A DNA stretch of 64,000 nt, taken from Saccharopolyspora gloriosae. Its GTDB lineage: Bacteria > Actinomycetota > Actinomycetes > Mycobacteriales > Pseudonocardiaceae. The notes beneath the pieces are model-generated. The model did not search any database. It was not told where the DNA came from and saw nothing but the letters and a program-made list of their open reading frames with translations. The DNA lies in contig NZ_CP059557.1 of NCBI RefSeq assembly GCF_022828475.1, forward strand, positions 3,953,470 to 4,017,469, in the 5' to 3' direction. Below, piece after piece: positions 1-8,697 of this stretch (the first letter of the stretch is position 1; each line of letters opens with the position of its first letter). A program made the position numbers and the translations under genes.

Positions 1-314
1 AGCAGCAGGATCACCAGGGCCGCGATCAGCACGGGCGGCCTGCGCAACGCTCCCAGTCTCGTTCGACCGGGGGCGCCCGTCGCGGATTCCCCGATCTCCA
101 CTCGGGATTCGGCCTCATCTTCATCCACAGTGGACTCTGGTTCGATGGTTCCCCCGCCCTGATCCGCGAGGTCGGCCGCCTCGGGTCCCGCAGGGGCCGC
201 TTCCGCGCCCTCACCGGGCGCGGAAGTTCCAGCGGTGCCGGGCGCGTCCGCCTCCGGGAGGCGGGTGCGGGTCGTCCCGGCGTCGCGGTCGGATTCGGCT
301 CGGTCGCTGGTCAT
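1..314 (-). CDS. Mce-associated membrane protein, N-terminal part (runs off the window edge)
   Basis: About 104 N-terminal residues are visible. They form a long acidic, Ala/Gly/Pro-rich cytoplasmic tail, then a basic stretch (GRTRLGALRRPP) and the start of a membrane helix (VLIAALVILLL) at the window edge. Mce-associated (Mas) proteins have this layout: a charged tail, one membrane segment and a periplasmic domain thought to stabilise the Mce complex. The ATG overlaps the mceF TGA as ATGA, so it is the last visible gene of the translationally coupled mce operon. The C-terminal domain cannot be judged here. Confidence 0.75.
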   Translation of the reverse strand, partial: MTSDRAESDRDAGTTRTRLPEADAPGTAGTSAPGEGAEAAPAGPEAADLADQGGGTIEPESTVDEDEAESRVEIGESATGAPGRTRLGALRRPPVLIAALVILL

Positions 315-1549
315 CGCACTCCCTGGAACATGATCGAGGACCACGGCCGTGGCCCCAGGACCCCGCCGTCCCCGCGCACCGCGCCGCTGGGCGCGGCGTC
401 CGGGGAGGCGGGCTGCGCACCCGGCGGCGCCGCCGGGTACTGCGCCGGGTCGGCCTCCGATGCGACCGCCGGCGAGTCGGGGCGCGGGGCGCTGTCGGCT
501 CCGCGCTGTGAAAGGCCCGGCCCCGGCGCGCAACTCCAGCCGAGCTGCGGGTCGCGCGGAGCCGTTTCGGTCGGGGTGCGCCGCTCGGTGCCGTAGTAGC
601 AGGCAGGTCCTTGGGCGGCGACCAGGTAGAAGTCGGCGACGTCGCCGTGCACGATGCTCGCGAGGTCGGAGAGCCCCTGCGGCAGCGCAGTCATCGTCTC
701 CCGCAGCGCGGGAACGTGGCTGCCGAGCACGTCGCCGGTGACCAGCAGGTTCCCCAACAAGGCACTGGCGGCGCCCTCGTTCCGCGCGAGCAGGTCCGTC
801 ACCGAACGCGTCGTTTCCGGCACCGTCTCGGCGAGGTGGCGGATCGCCGGGTCCTGCGCCCGCGCCTCATCGGCGAGCTCCCGCACCGAAGCCGCCAGCC
901 GCGGCAGGCCCCCGTCCCCCTCGATCGAGCCCAGCACCTGCGGCCCCTGCTCGATCAGGTTGCTGATCTGCGGTTCCCGCTCGGCCGCGAGCCGGGTGAG
1001 GTCACGGGTGTTGTCCATGATCCGGCGCAGGTCGGGACCGGCGCCGTTGAGCCCGGTGGATGCCGCCTCGGACAGCACCCGCAGGTCGTGCGGATCGATG
1101 GTCTCGGCCAAGTCGGTGACGTGCACCAGGAACGTCTCCAGCGGCAGCGGGGCGCTGGTGTCCTCGGCTCGGATCACGTCGCCATCGCGCAGGTACGGCG
1201 GCTCGTCGGTGGCGGGTTGCAGGTCCAGGTGCTGCACGGCCATCGGGGTGACCATGCTGATCTTGGCGACCGTGTCGGCGGGGATCCGGCTGCCGGGGTT
1301 CAGCCGCAGCCGGACCGTCACGCCCTCCCCGCCCGGGTCCAGGCCCACCGCTCCCACGGTGCCTGCGCGCACCCCGCGATAGGTGACCTGGGATGACTCC
1401 GCCAGCCCGGCGGCGTCGGGCAGCCGCACCGCCACCAGGATCGGCGCGCGGGTGGCCTGCACTCCCAGCATCGTGTTGACCACGAACACCCCGCAGCCGA
1501 TGCCGATCAGCAGGAACACCGTCAGTTGGATCAGCACTGCGCGGCTCAT
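311..1549 (-). CDS. mceF: MCE family protein, MceF type
   Basis: 412 aa. One N-terminal membrane anchor (residues 4-26) is followed by the MCE/MlaD beta-barrel domain (about 35-120), with VTYRGVRAGTVGAV where MCE domains carry the V-x-G-V-x-V-G-x-V motif. A long helical domain of heptad-like pattern (about 130-310) and a low-complexity Pro/Ala/Ser tail complete it. MCE proteins assemble into a needle-like heterohexamer that carries lipids across the envelope to the YrbE permease. Sixth position in the A-F series and lack of a lipobox give the F assignment. Both ends overlap neighbours by 4 nt (ATGA). Confidence 0.88.
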   Translation of the reverse strand: MSRAVLIQLTVFLLIGIGCGVFVVNTMLGVQATRAPILVAVRLPDAAGLAESSQVTYRGVRAGTVGAVGLDPGGEGVTVRLRLNPGSRIPADTVAKISMVTPMAVQHLDLQPATDEPPYLRDGDVIRAEDTSAPLPLETFLVHVTDLAETIDPHDLRVLSEAASTGLNGAGPDLRRIMDNTRDLTRLAAEREPQISNLIEQGPQVLGSIEGDGGLPRLAASVRELADEARAQDPAIRHLAETVPETTRSVTDLLARNEGAASALLGNLLVTGDVLGSHVPALRETMTALPQGLSDLASIVHGDVADFYLVAAQGPACYYGTERRTPTETAPRDPQLGWSCAPGPGLSQRGADSAPRPDSPAVASEADPAQYPAAPPGAQPASPDAAPSGAVRGDGGVLGPRPWSSIMFQGVR

Positions 1550-2640
1550 CGGGTCCCTCCGGTCAGCAGTTCGGCGGCGGAACCGGGCGGCGTGGGACGC
1601 GTGAACGGCGCGAGGTCGGCGGAAGGGGTGGCCTCCTGATCGGGACTCCCGTACGGCAGCGGTGGGTTCTGCCCCGTCAGCAGCGGCAGCAGAGTGCCGG
1701 ACACGTCGAGCGTGCCGTCCAGGTTCAGGTAGTCGCCCGGGATGGCGCTGCCCAGCTTCACCTGGAACGTGCGCAGCTCCGTCAGCGTGCTCGCGAGATC
1801 ACCGTTGAACCCGGCCAGCGAGTCCAGCACCGGCCGCAACTCGTTGAGCTGCGCGGTGAACGCGGGTCCCGCCTCCTGCACGACCCCGTCGGCGGAGCGC
1901 CCCAGCTCGGTGACGCCGGTCAGCAGCCGATCGAACTGGTCGCGCTGGCTCAACAGCACGTCCACCGCCGGGGTGATGTCGCGCAGCGACGCCTCCAGCA
2001 GCGGGGTGTCGGCGGCCGTGTCGGCCGACAGCCGGTGCAGCGCGTCGATCGTGGCGTCGAACTCCGCACGGTTGGCGTCCACTTCGGACAGCAGTGCGTC
2101 GAGGCGGTGCAGCAGGTCGCGGACCTTCTGCTCCCGGCCGCCCAGTGCGGTGTTGAGCTCGGTGACGACGGTGCGCGCCTGGTCGAGCCCGCTGCCGCCG
2201 AGCACGGTGCCCAGCGCGGCGAGGGTGTTCTCCAGGTCCGGTCCGCGCGAGGTGCGCGAGAGCGGGATCGTATCGCCGTCGGAGAGGACTTCCGGTGAGC
2301 CCGGCTGTGCGGGCGGCTCCAGCACCACGAACTGCTCACCGAGCGCCGCGGTCAGTTCCAGTCGCGCGGCGGTGTCCTTCGGCAGCCGCAGTCCCGGGTT
2401 CAGGTCCAGCCGCGCCACCGCCTTGAAGTCCTTCGTGGACAGTTCGCGCACTCGCCCGACGGTGGCCTGCCCGATCCGCACCGCACCGCCGACGGGCAGG
2501 TTGGAGACGTCGCTGAACACCGCGGTCACCCGAGGACCGCCGCTCGCCCCGCCCGACGGCAGTTCGTGCAGGCTCAGCCCGCACGAACTCGTCAGCACCG
2601 CGATGCCCAGCACCAGCGGTAACAGCTTGAAAGTCCGCAC
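1546..2640 (-). CDS. mceE: MCE family lipoprotein, MceE type (LprK-like)
   Basis: 364 aa from a GTG that shares one base with the TAG of mceD. An in-frame reading further upstream exists but would lie inside mceD. The N-terminus is a lipoprotein signal: VRTFKLLPL, then a hydrophobic core ending in LTSSC, with Cys20 as the lipidated residue. The MCE domain follows (about 40-125), then a long helical region and a short Pro-rich end. MceE is the lipoprotein subunit in actinobacterial mce operons, which supports the ordering A-F. The substrate of this locus cannot be told from sequence. Confidence 0.88.
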   Translation of the reverse strand: MRTFKLLPLVLGIAVLTSSCGLSLHELPSGGASGGPRVTAVFSDVSNLPVGGAVRIGQATVGRVRELSTKDFKAVARLDLNPGLRLPKDTAARLELTAALGEQFVVLEPPAQPGSPEVLSDGDTIPLSRTSRGPDLENTLAALGTVLGGSGLDQARTVVTELNTALGGREQKVRDLLHRLDALLSEVDANRAEFDATIDALHRLSADTAADTPLLEASLRDITPAVDVLLSQRDQFDRLLTGVTELGRSADGVVQEAGPAFTAQLNELRPVLDSLAGFNGDLASTLTELRTFQVKLGSAIPGDYLNLDGTLDVSGTLLPLLTGQNPPLPYGSPDQEATPSADLAPFTRPTPPGSAAELLTGGTR

Positions 2641-3716
2641 TAGCCGCCTCCCGCCATGGTGTGCAGTGGATCGAGATCGGGCGGGAACCGGATCGGGTTC
2701 ACCAGGCCCGGGCCGGAGCACAACGGAACGGGAATCCGCTCGCACAGCCGAGCGGTCGCGGGGAACTGGGCGAGGTTCGAGGAGATGTTCAGCCGGATCC
2801 GCAGCCGCTCGTCCTCCGTGACGGCCCGGCTGAAGTTGCCGAACACCAGCGGCAACGTGGTGAGCACTTCGGAGAGCTGCTCGCGCTGCGCGGCGACCTG
2901 CGCGGTGGTGCCCGCGAGGTCGTGCACGCTGCCGGTGAGGTCACCGCCGTGCTCCCGGATCAACGTGTCCGCCTCCGCGAGCGCCCTGGACAACCGTCCG
3001 ATGGTCCGATCCAGGTGCAGCCGATCCCCGTTGTAGTCCTCGCTCGCCTGCCGCACCCCCGTCGCCAACGAGTCCATAGTGGATCGATGCTCGGCCAGTG
3101 CGCGCACCAGCACGTCGAGGTTGCCGATCAACTCCCCGATCTGTTCCCGGTCGCCCGCCAGCACGTCGGTCGCTCCCGCGAGCCGGTCGATCGCGGTGCG
3201 CACCTGCGGCCCGGTGCCGTCCACCGAGCTCGCCGCCGAGTGCAGCAGCGCGCCCAGGTCATCGCCCTTGCCCAGCCCGTCGGGTCCGAGCGCGGCGACC
3301 ACCGTGTCCAGCGACGACATCAGCTCGTCCCAGCGGATCGGCGCGTGCGCGCGCTGCGCCGGGATCACTCCGCCGTCGGCCATCGCGGGACCGCCGGTGT
3401 AGGCCGGGCCGAGTTCCACGAACCGGTCGCTGATCAGCTGCGGGCTCATGATGTACGCGTGCGCGTCGGCGGGAACGGTGATGTCCGGGCGGACCCGCAT
3501 CACCACCCGCACCACCGGACCGCGCGGATTCACCTCGTCCACGAACCCGACCGGCACGCCGAGCACGTGCACCTTGTTGCCGGGATAGATGCCGTCGGCG
3601 GTGGCGAAGTCCGCCGACACCACGTGCGCCGGATCGGGCCGCAGCAGCACGTGCCACCCGCCCGCCACGAGCAGGGCGGCAGCGCAGCCGAGCGCGATCA
3701 GCCTGGTGAGTCTCAT
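2640..3716 (-). CDS. mceD: MCE family protein, MceD type
   Basis: 358 aa, starting at the ATG that overlaps the mceC stop (ATGA). A membrane anchor (MRLTRLIALGCAAALLVAGG) is followed by an MCE domain with GNKVHVLGVPVGFVDEV and by the usual long alpha-helical domain. The C-terminus contains two Cys (ARLCERIPVPLC) that could form a disulfide outside the membrane. A start 30 nt further upstream would read into mceC and was not chosen. Confidence 0.87.
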   Translation of the reverse strand: MRLTRLIALGCAAALLVAGGWHVLLRPDPAHVVSADFATADGIYPGNKVHVLGVPVGFVDEVNPRGPVVRVVMRVRPDITVPADAHAYIMSPQLISDRFVELGPAYTGGPAMADGGVIPAQRAHAPIRWDELMSSLDTVVAALGPDGLGKGDDLGALLHSAASSVDGTGPQVRTAIDRLAGATDVLAGDREQIGELIGNLDVLVRALAEHRSTMDSLATGVRQASEDYNGDRLHLDRTIGRLSRALAEADTLIREHGGDLTGSVHDLAGTTAQVAAQREQLSEVLTTLPLVFGNFSRAVTEDERLRIRLNISSNLAQFPATARLCERIPVPLCSGPGLVNPIRFPPDLDPLHTMAGGG

Positions 3717-4711
3717 CGGCACCCCTCGACCAGCCCGGTCAGGCACAGCAGGTTGTCCGGCAGCGGACCCGCCGGGCCGGACACGTCGCCCCAGGTGCCG
3801 TTGCCGGTGGCGTTGGCCAGCGACCGCCCGGCCGGGCCGAGGGTGGCGATGGTGCGCGCGATGGCCTGCTCATCGCGCCGCAGCGCCGCCGTGATCTCGC
3901 GCAGATCGCTCAGCAGCGGCCCGAGTTTCGCGGAGTTCTCGCTGAGGAAACCGTCGAGCTGCGCGCTGAGCGCGTCCACGTCGTCGATCAGCCGCAGCAC
4001 CGTCGCCCGGCGTTCGTTGAGGGTGCGCACGATCAGGTCCGCGTCCCCGAGCAACCGCACCAGCGTGCCCTGCTGCTCCACCAGCGTCGCCGTCGTCGAA
4101 CGCGCGCCGTTGAGCAGTTCGTCGAGCTGGGCGTCGTGGCGATCGATCAGTTCGGCCGCGCCGGTGATGCCGGTCAGCGCCTGCCCCAGCAGCTCCGGAT
4201 CCTGCGGGGAGACCTCGCGGACGGTGGACATCATGCCGCGCAGCGCCTCCAGGTCGAGCTCGCCCGCCGTCTCCGTGGCGTCGGTTCCGAGCTCGTCGAG
4301 GCTGTAGGGGATCCGGGTCCGTTCCCGCGGGATCACCGCGTCGGCGGCCAGTTCGCCGAGCCCGGCCGGTTCCACCGCCAGGTAGCGGTTGCCCATGACC
4401 GTCGCCAGCCGCACCGAGGCCGAGGTGGTGGTGCCGAGACGCTGCTCCCGGTCCAGCCGGAACGTCACCCGCACCCGGTCGCCGGCGATGTCCATGCCGG
4501 TGACGCGCCCAGCGGGCACGCCCGCGACGTGCACCTGGGCGTCGGTGGTGAGCCCGCCCGCATTGGCGAATTCGGCGGTGTACTCCCGAGTTCGCCACAG
4601 GAAGGACAGTTGCGGCACCGCCACCACCAGCCCGAGCACCAGCAGCAGCACGAGGATCCCCGCGCCTCCCACGACGATCGGGTCCGGGTCCCGGCGTGAA
4701 CGTCGGCTCAT
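3713..4711 (-). CDS. mceC: MCE family protein, MceC type
   Basis: 332 aa. The N-terminus is Arg-rich (SRRSRRDPDP) before a membrane helix (about 12-34). The MCE domain spans roughly 40-120 with AQVHVAGVPAGRVTGM, followed by the helical shaft domain. The C-terminal LLCLTGLVEGC has two Cys, as in the other Mce subunits here. The start is the ATG of an ATGA overlap with mceB. Confidence 0.87.
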   Translation of the reverse strand: MSRRSRRDPDPIVVGGAGILVLLLVLGLVVAVPQLSFLWRTREYTAEFANAGGLTTDAQVHVAGVPAGRVTGMDIAGDRVRVTFRLDREQRLGTTTSASVRLATVMGNRYLAVEPAGLGELAADAVIPRERTRIPYSLDELGTDATETAGELDLEALRGMMSTVREVSPQDPELLGQALTGITGAAELIDRHDAQLDELLNGARSTTATLVEQQGTLVRLLGDADLIVRTLNERRATVLRLIDDVDALSAQLDGFLSENSAKLGPLLSDLREITAALRRDEQAIARTIATLGPAGRSLANATGNGTWGDVSGPAGPLPDNLLCLTGLVEGCR

Positions 4712-5706
4712 CGGCACACCTCCGAGTGCGGACCGCCGCCGAGGTCGACCTGCGCCCCGCCGACCGACACCCGCAGGTTGCAGACGTAGATGTTGACCCA
4801 GGTTCCGTAGTCCAGCGTCCGGTTCAGCTTCGTGACCAGCTCCGGCAATCCCTGCACGGCGGTGTCGAACCGCTGCCGGTTGTCCACCCAGCCCTGCGAC
4901 ATCGTCCCGAGCGCGTCCACGTCGCGGGTCAGGTTCGGGGTGATCTGATCCATCGAGCCGCGCACCGAGTTCGCCAGCGCGCCGCCGGCGTCGAGCGCTT
5001 CGGCGATGCGGCCCCGATCCTCGGCCACGGCGGAGGTCAGTTCACCGAGCCTGCCGATCAGCGTCCGCAGCTGCTCGCGGTGCTCGGTCGTGGTGGCCAG
5101 CACCGTGTTCAGGTTGACCAGCACCTCACCGATCACCTGGTCGCGTTCGGTGAGCCCGGAGGTCACCGACACCACACGCTCCAGCAGGCTCGTCACAGTG
5201 CCGGATTCCCCTTGGAACACCGCGATCAGCTCATGGGCGAGCTGGTTGGCGGCCTGCGGGTCCAGCGACTCGAACAGCGGCTTGAAGCCGTTCATCAGTG
5301 CCGTGAGTTCCAGTGCGGGCCGGGTGCGTTCGAGCGGGATCGTCGCGCCCTCCGGCAGGACGCCACCGGAGTCCCCGGCGTCGAGGGCGATGAACCGGCT
5401 GCCGAGGAGGTCGGCGTAGCGGACCACGGCTCGGGTACCGCCGGGCAGCGGCTGTTCGGCGAGCACCTGGAAGCTCACCACGGCGGTGCCGTCGCGGAGC
5501 CGCACGTCGTCGACGACGCCGACGCGCACTCCGGCGATGCGGATCTCGCTGCCTTCTTTGACTCCCTGCGCGTCGGTGAACTCCGCGCGATAGGAGCGAG
5601 TGCCGCCTTCGAGGGGATGTTCGAGGGTGTTGACCACGAGGACCGCCGACAAGACCGAGACGACGACGAACGCGGTGAACTTGACGGCGGTCGCGGTGAG
5701 GCTCAT
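4708..5706 (-). CDS. mceB: MCE family protein, MceB type
   Basis: 332 aa. An N-terminal membrane anchor (TAVKFTAFVVVSVLSAVLVV) precedes an MCE domain with SEIRIAGVRVGVVDDV, then a helical region to about residue 290. The C-terminus has two Cys (YVCNLRVS, HSEVCR). Start and stop overlap mceA and mceC by 4 nt each. It is one subunit of the six-protein MCE assembly. Confidence 0.88.
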   Translation of the reverse strand: MSLTATAVKFTAFVVVSVLSAVLVVNTLEHPLEGGTRSYRAEFTDAQGVKEGSEIRIAGVRVGVVDDVRLRDGTAVVSFQVLAEQPLPGGTRAVVRYADLLGSRFIALDAGDSGGVLPEGATIPLERTRPALELTALMNGFKPLFESLDPQAANQLAHELIAVFQGESGTVTSLLERVVSVTSGLTERDQVIGEVLVNLNTVLATTTEHREQLRTLIGRLGELTSAVAEDRGRIAEALDAGGALANSVRGSMDQITPNLTRDVDALGTMSQGWVDNRQRFDTAVQGLPELVTKLNRTLDYGTWVNIYVCNLRVSVGGAQVDLGGGPHSEVCR

Positions 5707-6947
5707 CGGGTCACCACCTGCGTTCCGCGCACGACCGGGCCGAACAGCAGGCCCAGCAGGTCATCATCCGGCGCGGCCCCGGCAGCGGGCTTCGCAGAGT
5801 CCCCTGTGGACGGTGCGGGCGCTTCGATCGGGCTGGTGAACAACCGCTCCAGCTCCCCCTTCTCCCGCGCGGTGCCGACACTGCCGACAGCGCCCCCGTA
5901 GGTCGTGGCCTGCGGGCAGTTCGGGCCGTCCAGCCCCGGATAACGCGGGCAATCCGCCGGCGTGTACGGATGCGGGTCCTCCAGCGTCACCGGCGCCCGG
6001 ATCTGGAAGCGGTCATCGACGAAGGTGCGGCTCGCGTTCGAGGTGAACTCCCGCAGGTCGTGCAACGTCTCGGTGATCCGGTCCGCGTTGCCGCCCAGCA
6101 CCTCCGAAGCGGGCCGCGTGACGTGCACGACCTCGATGGCGCGGGCCGCGTTCTCGTCCAGGAACCGCTGCGATCGCCCGGCCAGTTCGGTCCCGGCGCC
6201 GAGCAGGTCGGTCAGGTTCTCCCGCTGCTGCACCACGGTTCGCGACAGCACCACCGCATCGTCCAAGGTCGCCAGCAGATCCGGTGCCGCCGTGGCGAGC
6301 TGCTCGGTGAGCCCGGCGACCTCGCCCAGCTCACCCACCGTCTCGGCCGGGTCGAACCTGCCGGAGAGGTCGTGCAGGGTGTCGATGGTCTCGCCGAGCT
6401 CGGCGCCGCGACCGCGCAGCACGTCGGCCATGGTGCCCAGCGCCACCTGCAGCTCCGCGGGCCGCAGGTTCTCCAGCAGCTCGAACATCCGGGTGTAGGC
6501 CTCGTAGATCCGCACCGTGCCCGCGTCGGTGTCCGCCGCGATCTCCGCGCCCGGCTGCAGATATCCCTGGGACGCGGCGGATTCCGCACCGGCGAGCTCG
6601 ACGTACTGATCACCGAACAACGTCTTCGGCAGGATCCGCAGCCGCACTCCCGCCGGAATCGAGTCCATCGTGGACGGATCAATCCGCAGGGTCAGCCGGG
6701 ACCCCGCCGTGCCCGCACTGACCTCCGCGAGCTCACCGACCACCACTCCCCGGTACCGGACCGCCGAGTTCACCCGCACCGGCCCCGCCGCCGCGGGAAC
6801 CTCGGCGCTCACGGCCGGGTCGGAGTCGAACGCCTCCGCCCCGCCGAGCACCGCGAACGCCGCTGCGGCCAGCACCACCACAACGCCGCCGATTCCGCGC
6901 AGGGCGAGCGAAGTCCGGCTCACGCCGCCGCGCGTCAGGTCCACCAT
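5703..6947 (-). CDS. mceA: MCE family protein, MceA type
   Basis: 414 aa. The chosen ATG shares its A with the TGA of yrbEB (TGATG). The same frame is open further upstream but there it lies inside yrbEB. A membrane anchor (about 10-40) is followed by an MCE domain with SAVRYRGVVVGELAEV, a second conserved block LFGDQYVELAG, and a long helical domain. The tail carries two Cys (DCPRYPGLDGPNCP). It is the first mce gene after the permease pair, the usual position of MceA. Confidence 0.88.
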   Translation of the reverse strand: MVDLTRGGVSRTSLALRGIGGVVVVLAAAAFAVLGGAEAFDSDPAVSAEVPAAAGPVRVNSAVRYRGVVVGELAEVSAGTAGSRLTLRIDPSTMDSIPAGVRLRILPKTLFGDQYVELAGAESAASQGYLQPGAEIAADTDAGTVRIYEAYTRMFELLENLRPAELQVALGTMADVLRGRGAELGETIDTLHDLSGRFDPAETVGELGEVAGLTEQLATAAPDLLATLDDAVVLSRTVVQQRENLTDLLGAGTELAGRSQRFLDENAARAIEVVHVTRPASEVLGGNADRITETLHDLREFTSNASRTFVDDRFQIRAPVTLEDPHPYTPADCPRYPGLDGPNCPQATTYGGAVGSVGTAREKGELERLFTSPIEAPAPSTGDSAKPAAGAAPDDDLLGLLFGPVVRGTQVVTR

Positions 6948-7795
6948 CACTGCACCCCCAGCGCGGGCAAGCTGGGGCTCAAGCCCCAGAACAGCAGTGT
7001 CAGCAGCATGTCCACGAAGGTGATCGCGACGATGCTGGTGCGCAGCGCCCGTCCCGCCGCGCGCCCCACTCCTTCCGGGCCGCCCGTCGCGTAGTAGCCG
7101 TAGAAGCAGTGCACCAGCGTCACCAGCATCGCGAACACGACGGCTTTCACCAGCGATAACCCGACATCCGACGGGGCCAGCAGCAGCTGGAAGTAGAAGT
7201 CGTAGGTGCCGCCGGACTGGCCTTGCAGGTTCACGACCGCGACCCGCGTCGCGATGTAGGACGCGAACAGGCCCACCAGGTACAGCGGCACCACCGAGAT
7301 GAACGCCGCCGCCATCCGGGTGCTCACCAGGAACGGCAACGAGCGCACCGCCATCGACTCCAGCGCATCGATCTCGTCGGAGATCCGCATCGCTCCCAGC
7401 TGCGCGGTGAACCCGGTGCCCACCTTCGCGGCCAGCGCGATGCTCGCCACCAGCGGAGCCAGCTCCCGGGTGTTGACCATCGCCGACATCAACCCGGACA
7501 TCGGCGTGAGCCCGATCAGGTCCAGCCCGCGGTAACCCTCCAACCCCACCTGGGTGCTGGCCACGAACGACATCGCGAAGATCACGCCGATGGTGCCGCC
7601 CCCGGCCAGCAACGAGGCCGAGCCGAAGCTGATCTCCGCGACGAGCCGCGCCACGTGCTTGCGGTAGCGCGCCGGCGCGAACGGCACCGAGGCGATCGCC
7701 CGAAAGTAGAACGTGACCTGCACACCCCACGCCACCAGCAGGTCGAACAGCCCCCGGGTACGCCGCCGCGCCGCGCGGACCAGCAGATCCGCCAT
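6947..7795 (-). CDS. yrbEB: YrbE/MlaE-family ABC permease, subunit B
   Basis: 282 aa integral membrane protein of the MlaE permease family with about five to six membrane segments. The family core is clear: SFGSASLLAGGGTIGVIFAMSF near residues 55-75 and the conserved EIDALESMAVRSLPFLV loop near 165-185. It pairs with YrbEA to form the inner-membrane channel of the Mce importer. The ATPase (MceG/Mkl) is not encoded nearby, which is usual because mce operons share one. TGATG overlaps link it to both neighbours. Confidence 0.9.
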   Translation of the reverse strand: MADLLVRAARRRTRGLFDLLVAWGVQVTFYFRAIASVPFAPARYRKHVARLVAEISFGSASLLAGGGTIGVIFAMSFVASTQVGLEGYRGLDLIGLTPMSGLMSAMVNTRELAPLVASIALAAKVGTGFTAQLGAMRISDEIDALESMAVRSLPFLVSTRMAAAFISVVPLYLVGLFASYIATRVAVVNLQGQSGGTYDFYFQLLLAPSDVGLSLVKAVVFAMLVTLVHCFYGYYATGGPEGVGRAAGRALRTSIVAITFVDMLLTLLFWGLSPSLPALGVQ

Positions 7796-8601
7796 CAGAA
7801 CTCACCCTTCGGCGGCAGCAGCAGCGGGTGCAGTTCGGTCAGCACGGTGTTCGCCACGAACACGAGCACGAACGCCATCACCACCGCCTCGTTGACGGCG
7901 TCGCCCAGCCCGCTCGGACCGCCTTTCGCGGTGAGGCCCTTGAACGCCGACACCACGGCGGCCAAGACCGCGAACGTCCCCGCCTTGATCTCGGCCATCA
8001 GGAACCCGCCCGGGTCCGAGTACGTCGTCAGCGTCGCGAGGAACCCGCCGGAGGAACCCCCCAGCAGCACGTGCACGAACAGCGTGGCGCTGATGCCGAT
8101 GGCCATCACCACGCCGTTGAGCAGCACCGTCACCAGGATCGCGGCCAGCACCCTCGGCACCACGAGACGTTCCATCGTGGACAACCCCATGACCTCCATG
8201 GCCTCGGTCTCCTCGCGCAGCTTGCGCGAACCGAGGTCGGCGCAGATCGCCGAGCCGCCCACTCCGGAGATCATCAGCGCGCACACCAGCGGCGCCGCCT
8301 GCCCCACCACGACGAACGCCACCACCGCCCCGGCATAGCTCTCGGCACCGAGCTGCCCGGCGAGCGAGCCGATGTTCACCGCCACCAGCACGCCCAGCGG
8401 AATCGTCATCAGCACCGCGGGCAACGTGCTCACCGAAGCCAGGAACCAGGACTGCTCCAGGCATTCCCGCCACGACAACCGGCGCCCCAGCAGCGCCCGC
8501 GCTCCGGCGCGCGCGGTCCGCACCGAGAACACCACCAGCATCCCCGCCTGGGCCGCCGCGTCGGCGAACGGACCGCGAGGTGGCGGTGTCTCCAGGGCCA
8601 T
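7795..8601 (-). CDS. yrbEA: YrbE/MlaE-family ABC permease, subunit A (first gene of the mce operon)
   Basis: 268 aa permease with the MlaE signature: VGGSAICADLGSRKLREETEAMEVMGLSTMERLVVPR, seen here in parts around residues 125-165, plus four to six hydrophobic segments. The ATG at 8601 was chosen because a strong ribosome-binding site (GGAGGGAG) lies just upstream. An in-frame start further upstream would place coding sequence over the operator. It heads the nine-gene mce operon and faces the divergent TetR gene. Confidence 0.9.
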   Translation of the reverse strand: MALETPPPRGPFADAAAQAGMLVVFSVRTARAGARALLGRRLSWRECLEQSWFLASVSTLPAVLMTIPLGVLVAVNIGSLAGQLGAESYAGAVVAFVVVGQAAPLVCALMISGVGGSAICADLGSRKLREETEAMEVMGLSTMERLVVPRVLAAILVTVLLNGVVMAIGISATLFVHVLLGGSSGGFLATLTTYSDPGGFLMAEIKAGTFAVLAAVVSAFKGLTAKGGPSGLGDAVNEAVVMAFVLVFVANTVLTELHPLLLPPKGEF

Positions 8602-8642
8602 CGTCGGCTCCCTCCGAAGTGTGATGCACCTCCTAGAACGAG

Positions 8643-8668
8643 TGTTACGTAGCATGCGTTACGGAACA
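8643..8668. promoter_or_regulatory. 26-bp imperfect palindrome, candidate TetR operator of the mce operon
   Basis: The arms begin TGTTACGTA and end CGTTACGGAACA around a GCATGC centre. 20 of 26 positions are symmetric. It sits in the 96-bp gap between yrbEA and the divergent TetR gene. A related direct repeat (GAACGAGTGTTACG at 8636 and GAACAAGTGTTTCG at 8664) overlaps it. Position and symmetry fit the operator of a self-regulating TetR repressor that also controls mce. Confidence 0.55.
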
Positions 8669-8697
8669 AGTGTTTCGAATTTTCGGGGAGAGTCACC

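Noticed and set aside
2661-4307. A 548-codon plus-strand frame opposite mceD and mceC
   Set aside because: It is antisense to two overlapping mce genes with full MCE domains. The His/Arg-rich composition is typical of a shadow frame.
5703-7805. A 700-codon frame covering mceA and running back through yrbEB
   Set aside because: Only the part after 6947 reads as MCE protein. The upstream part is a shadow of the YrbE permease and has no motif.
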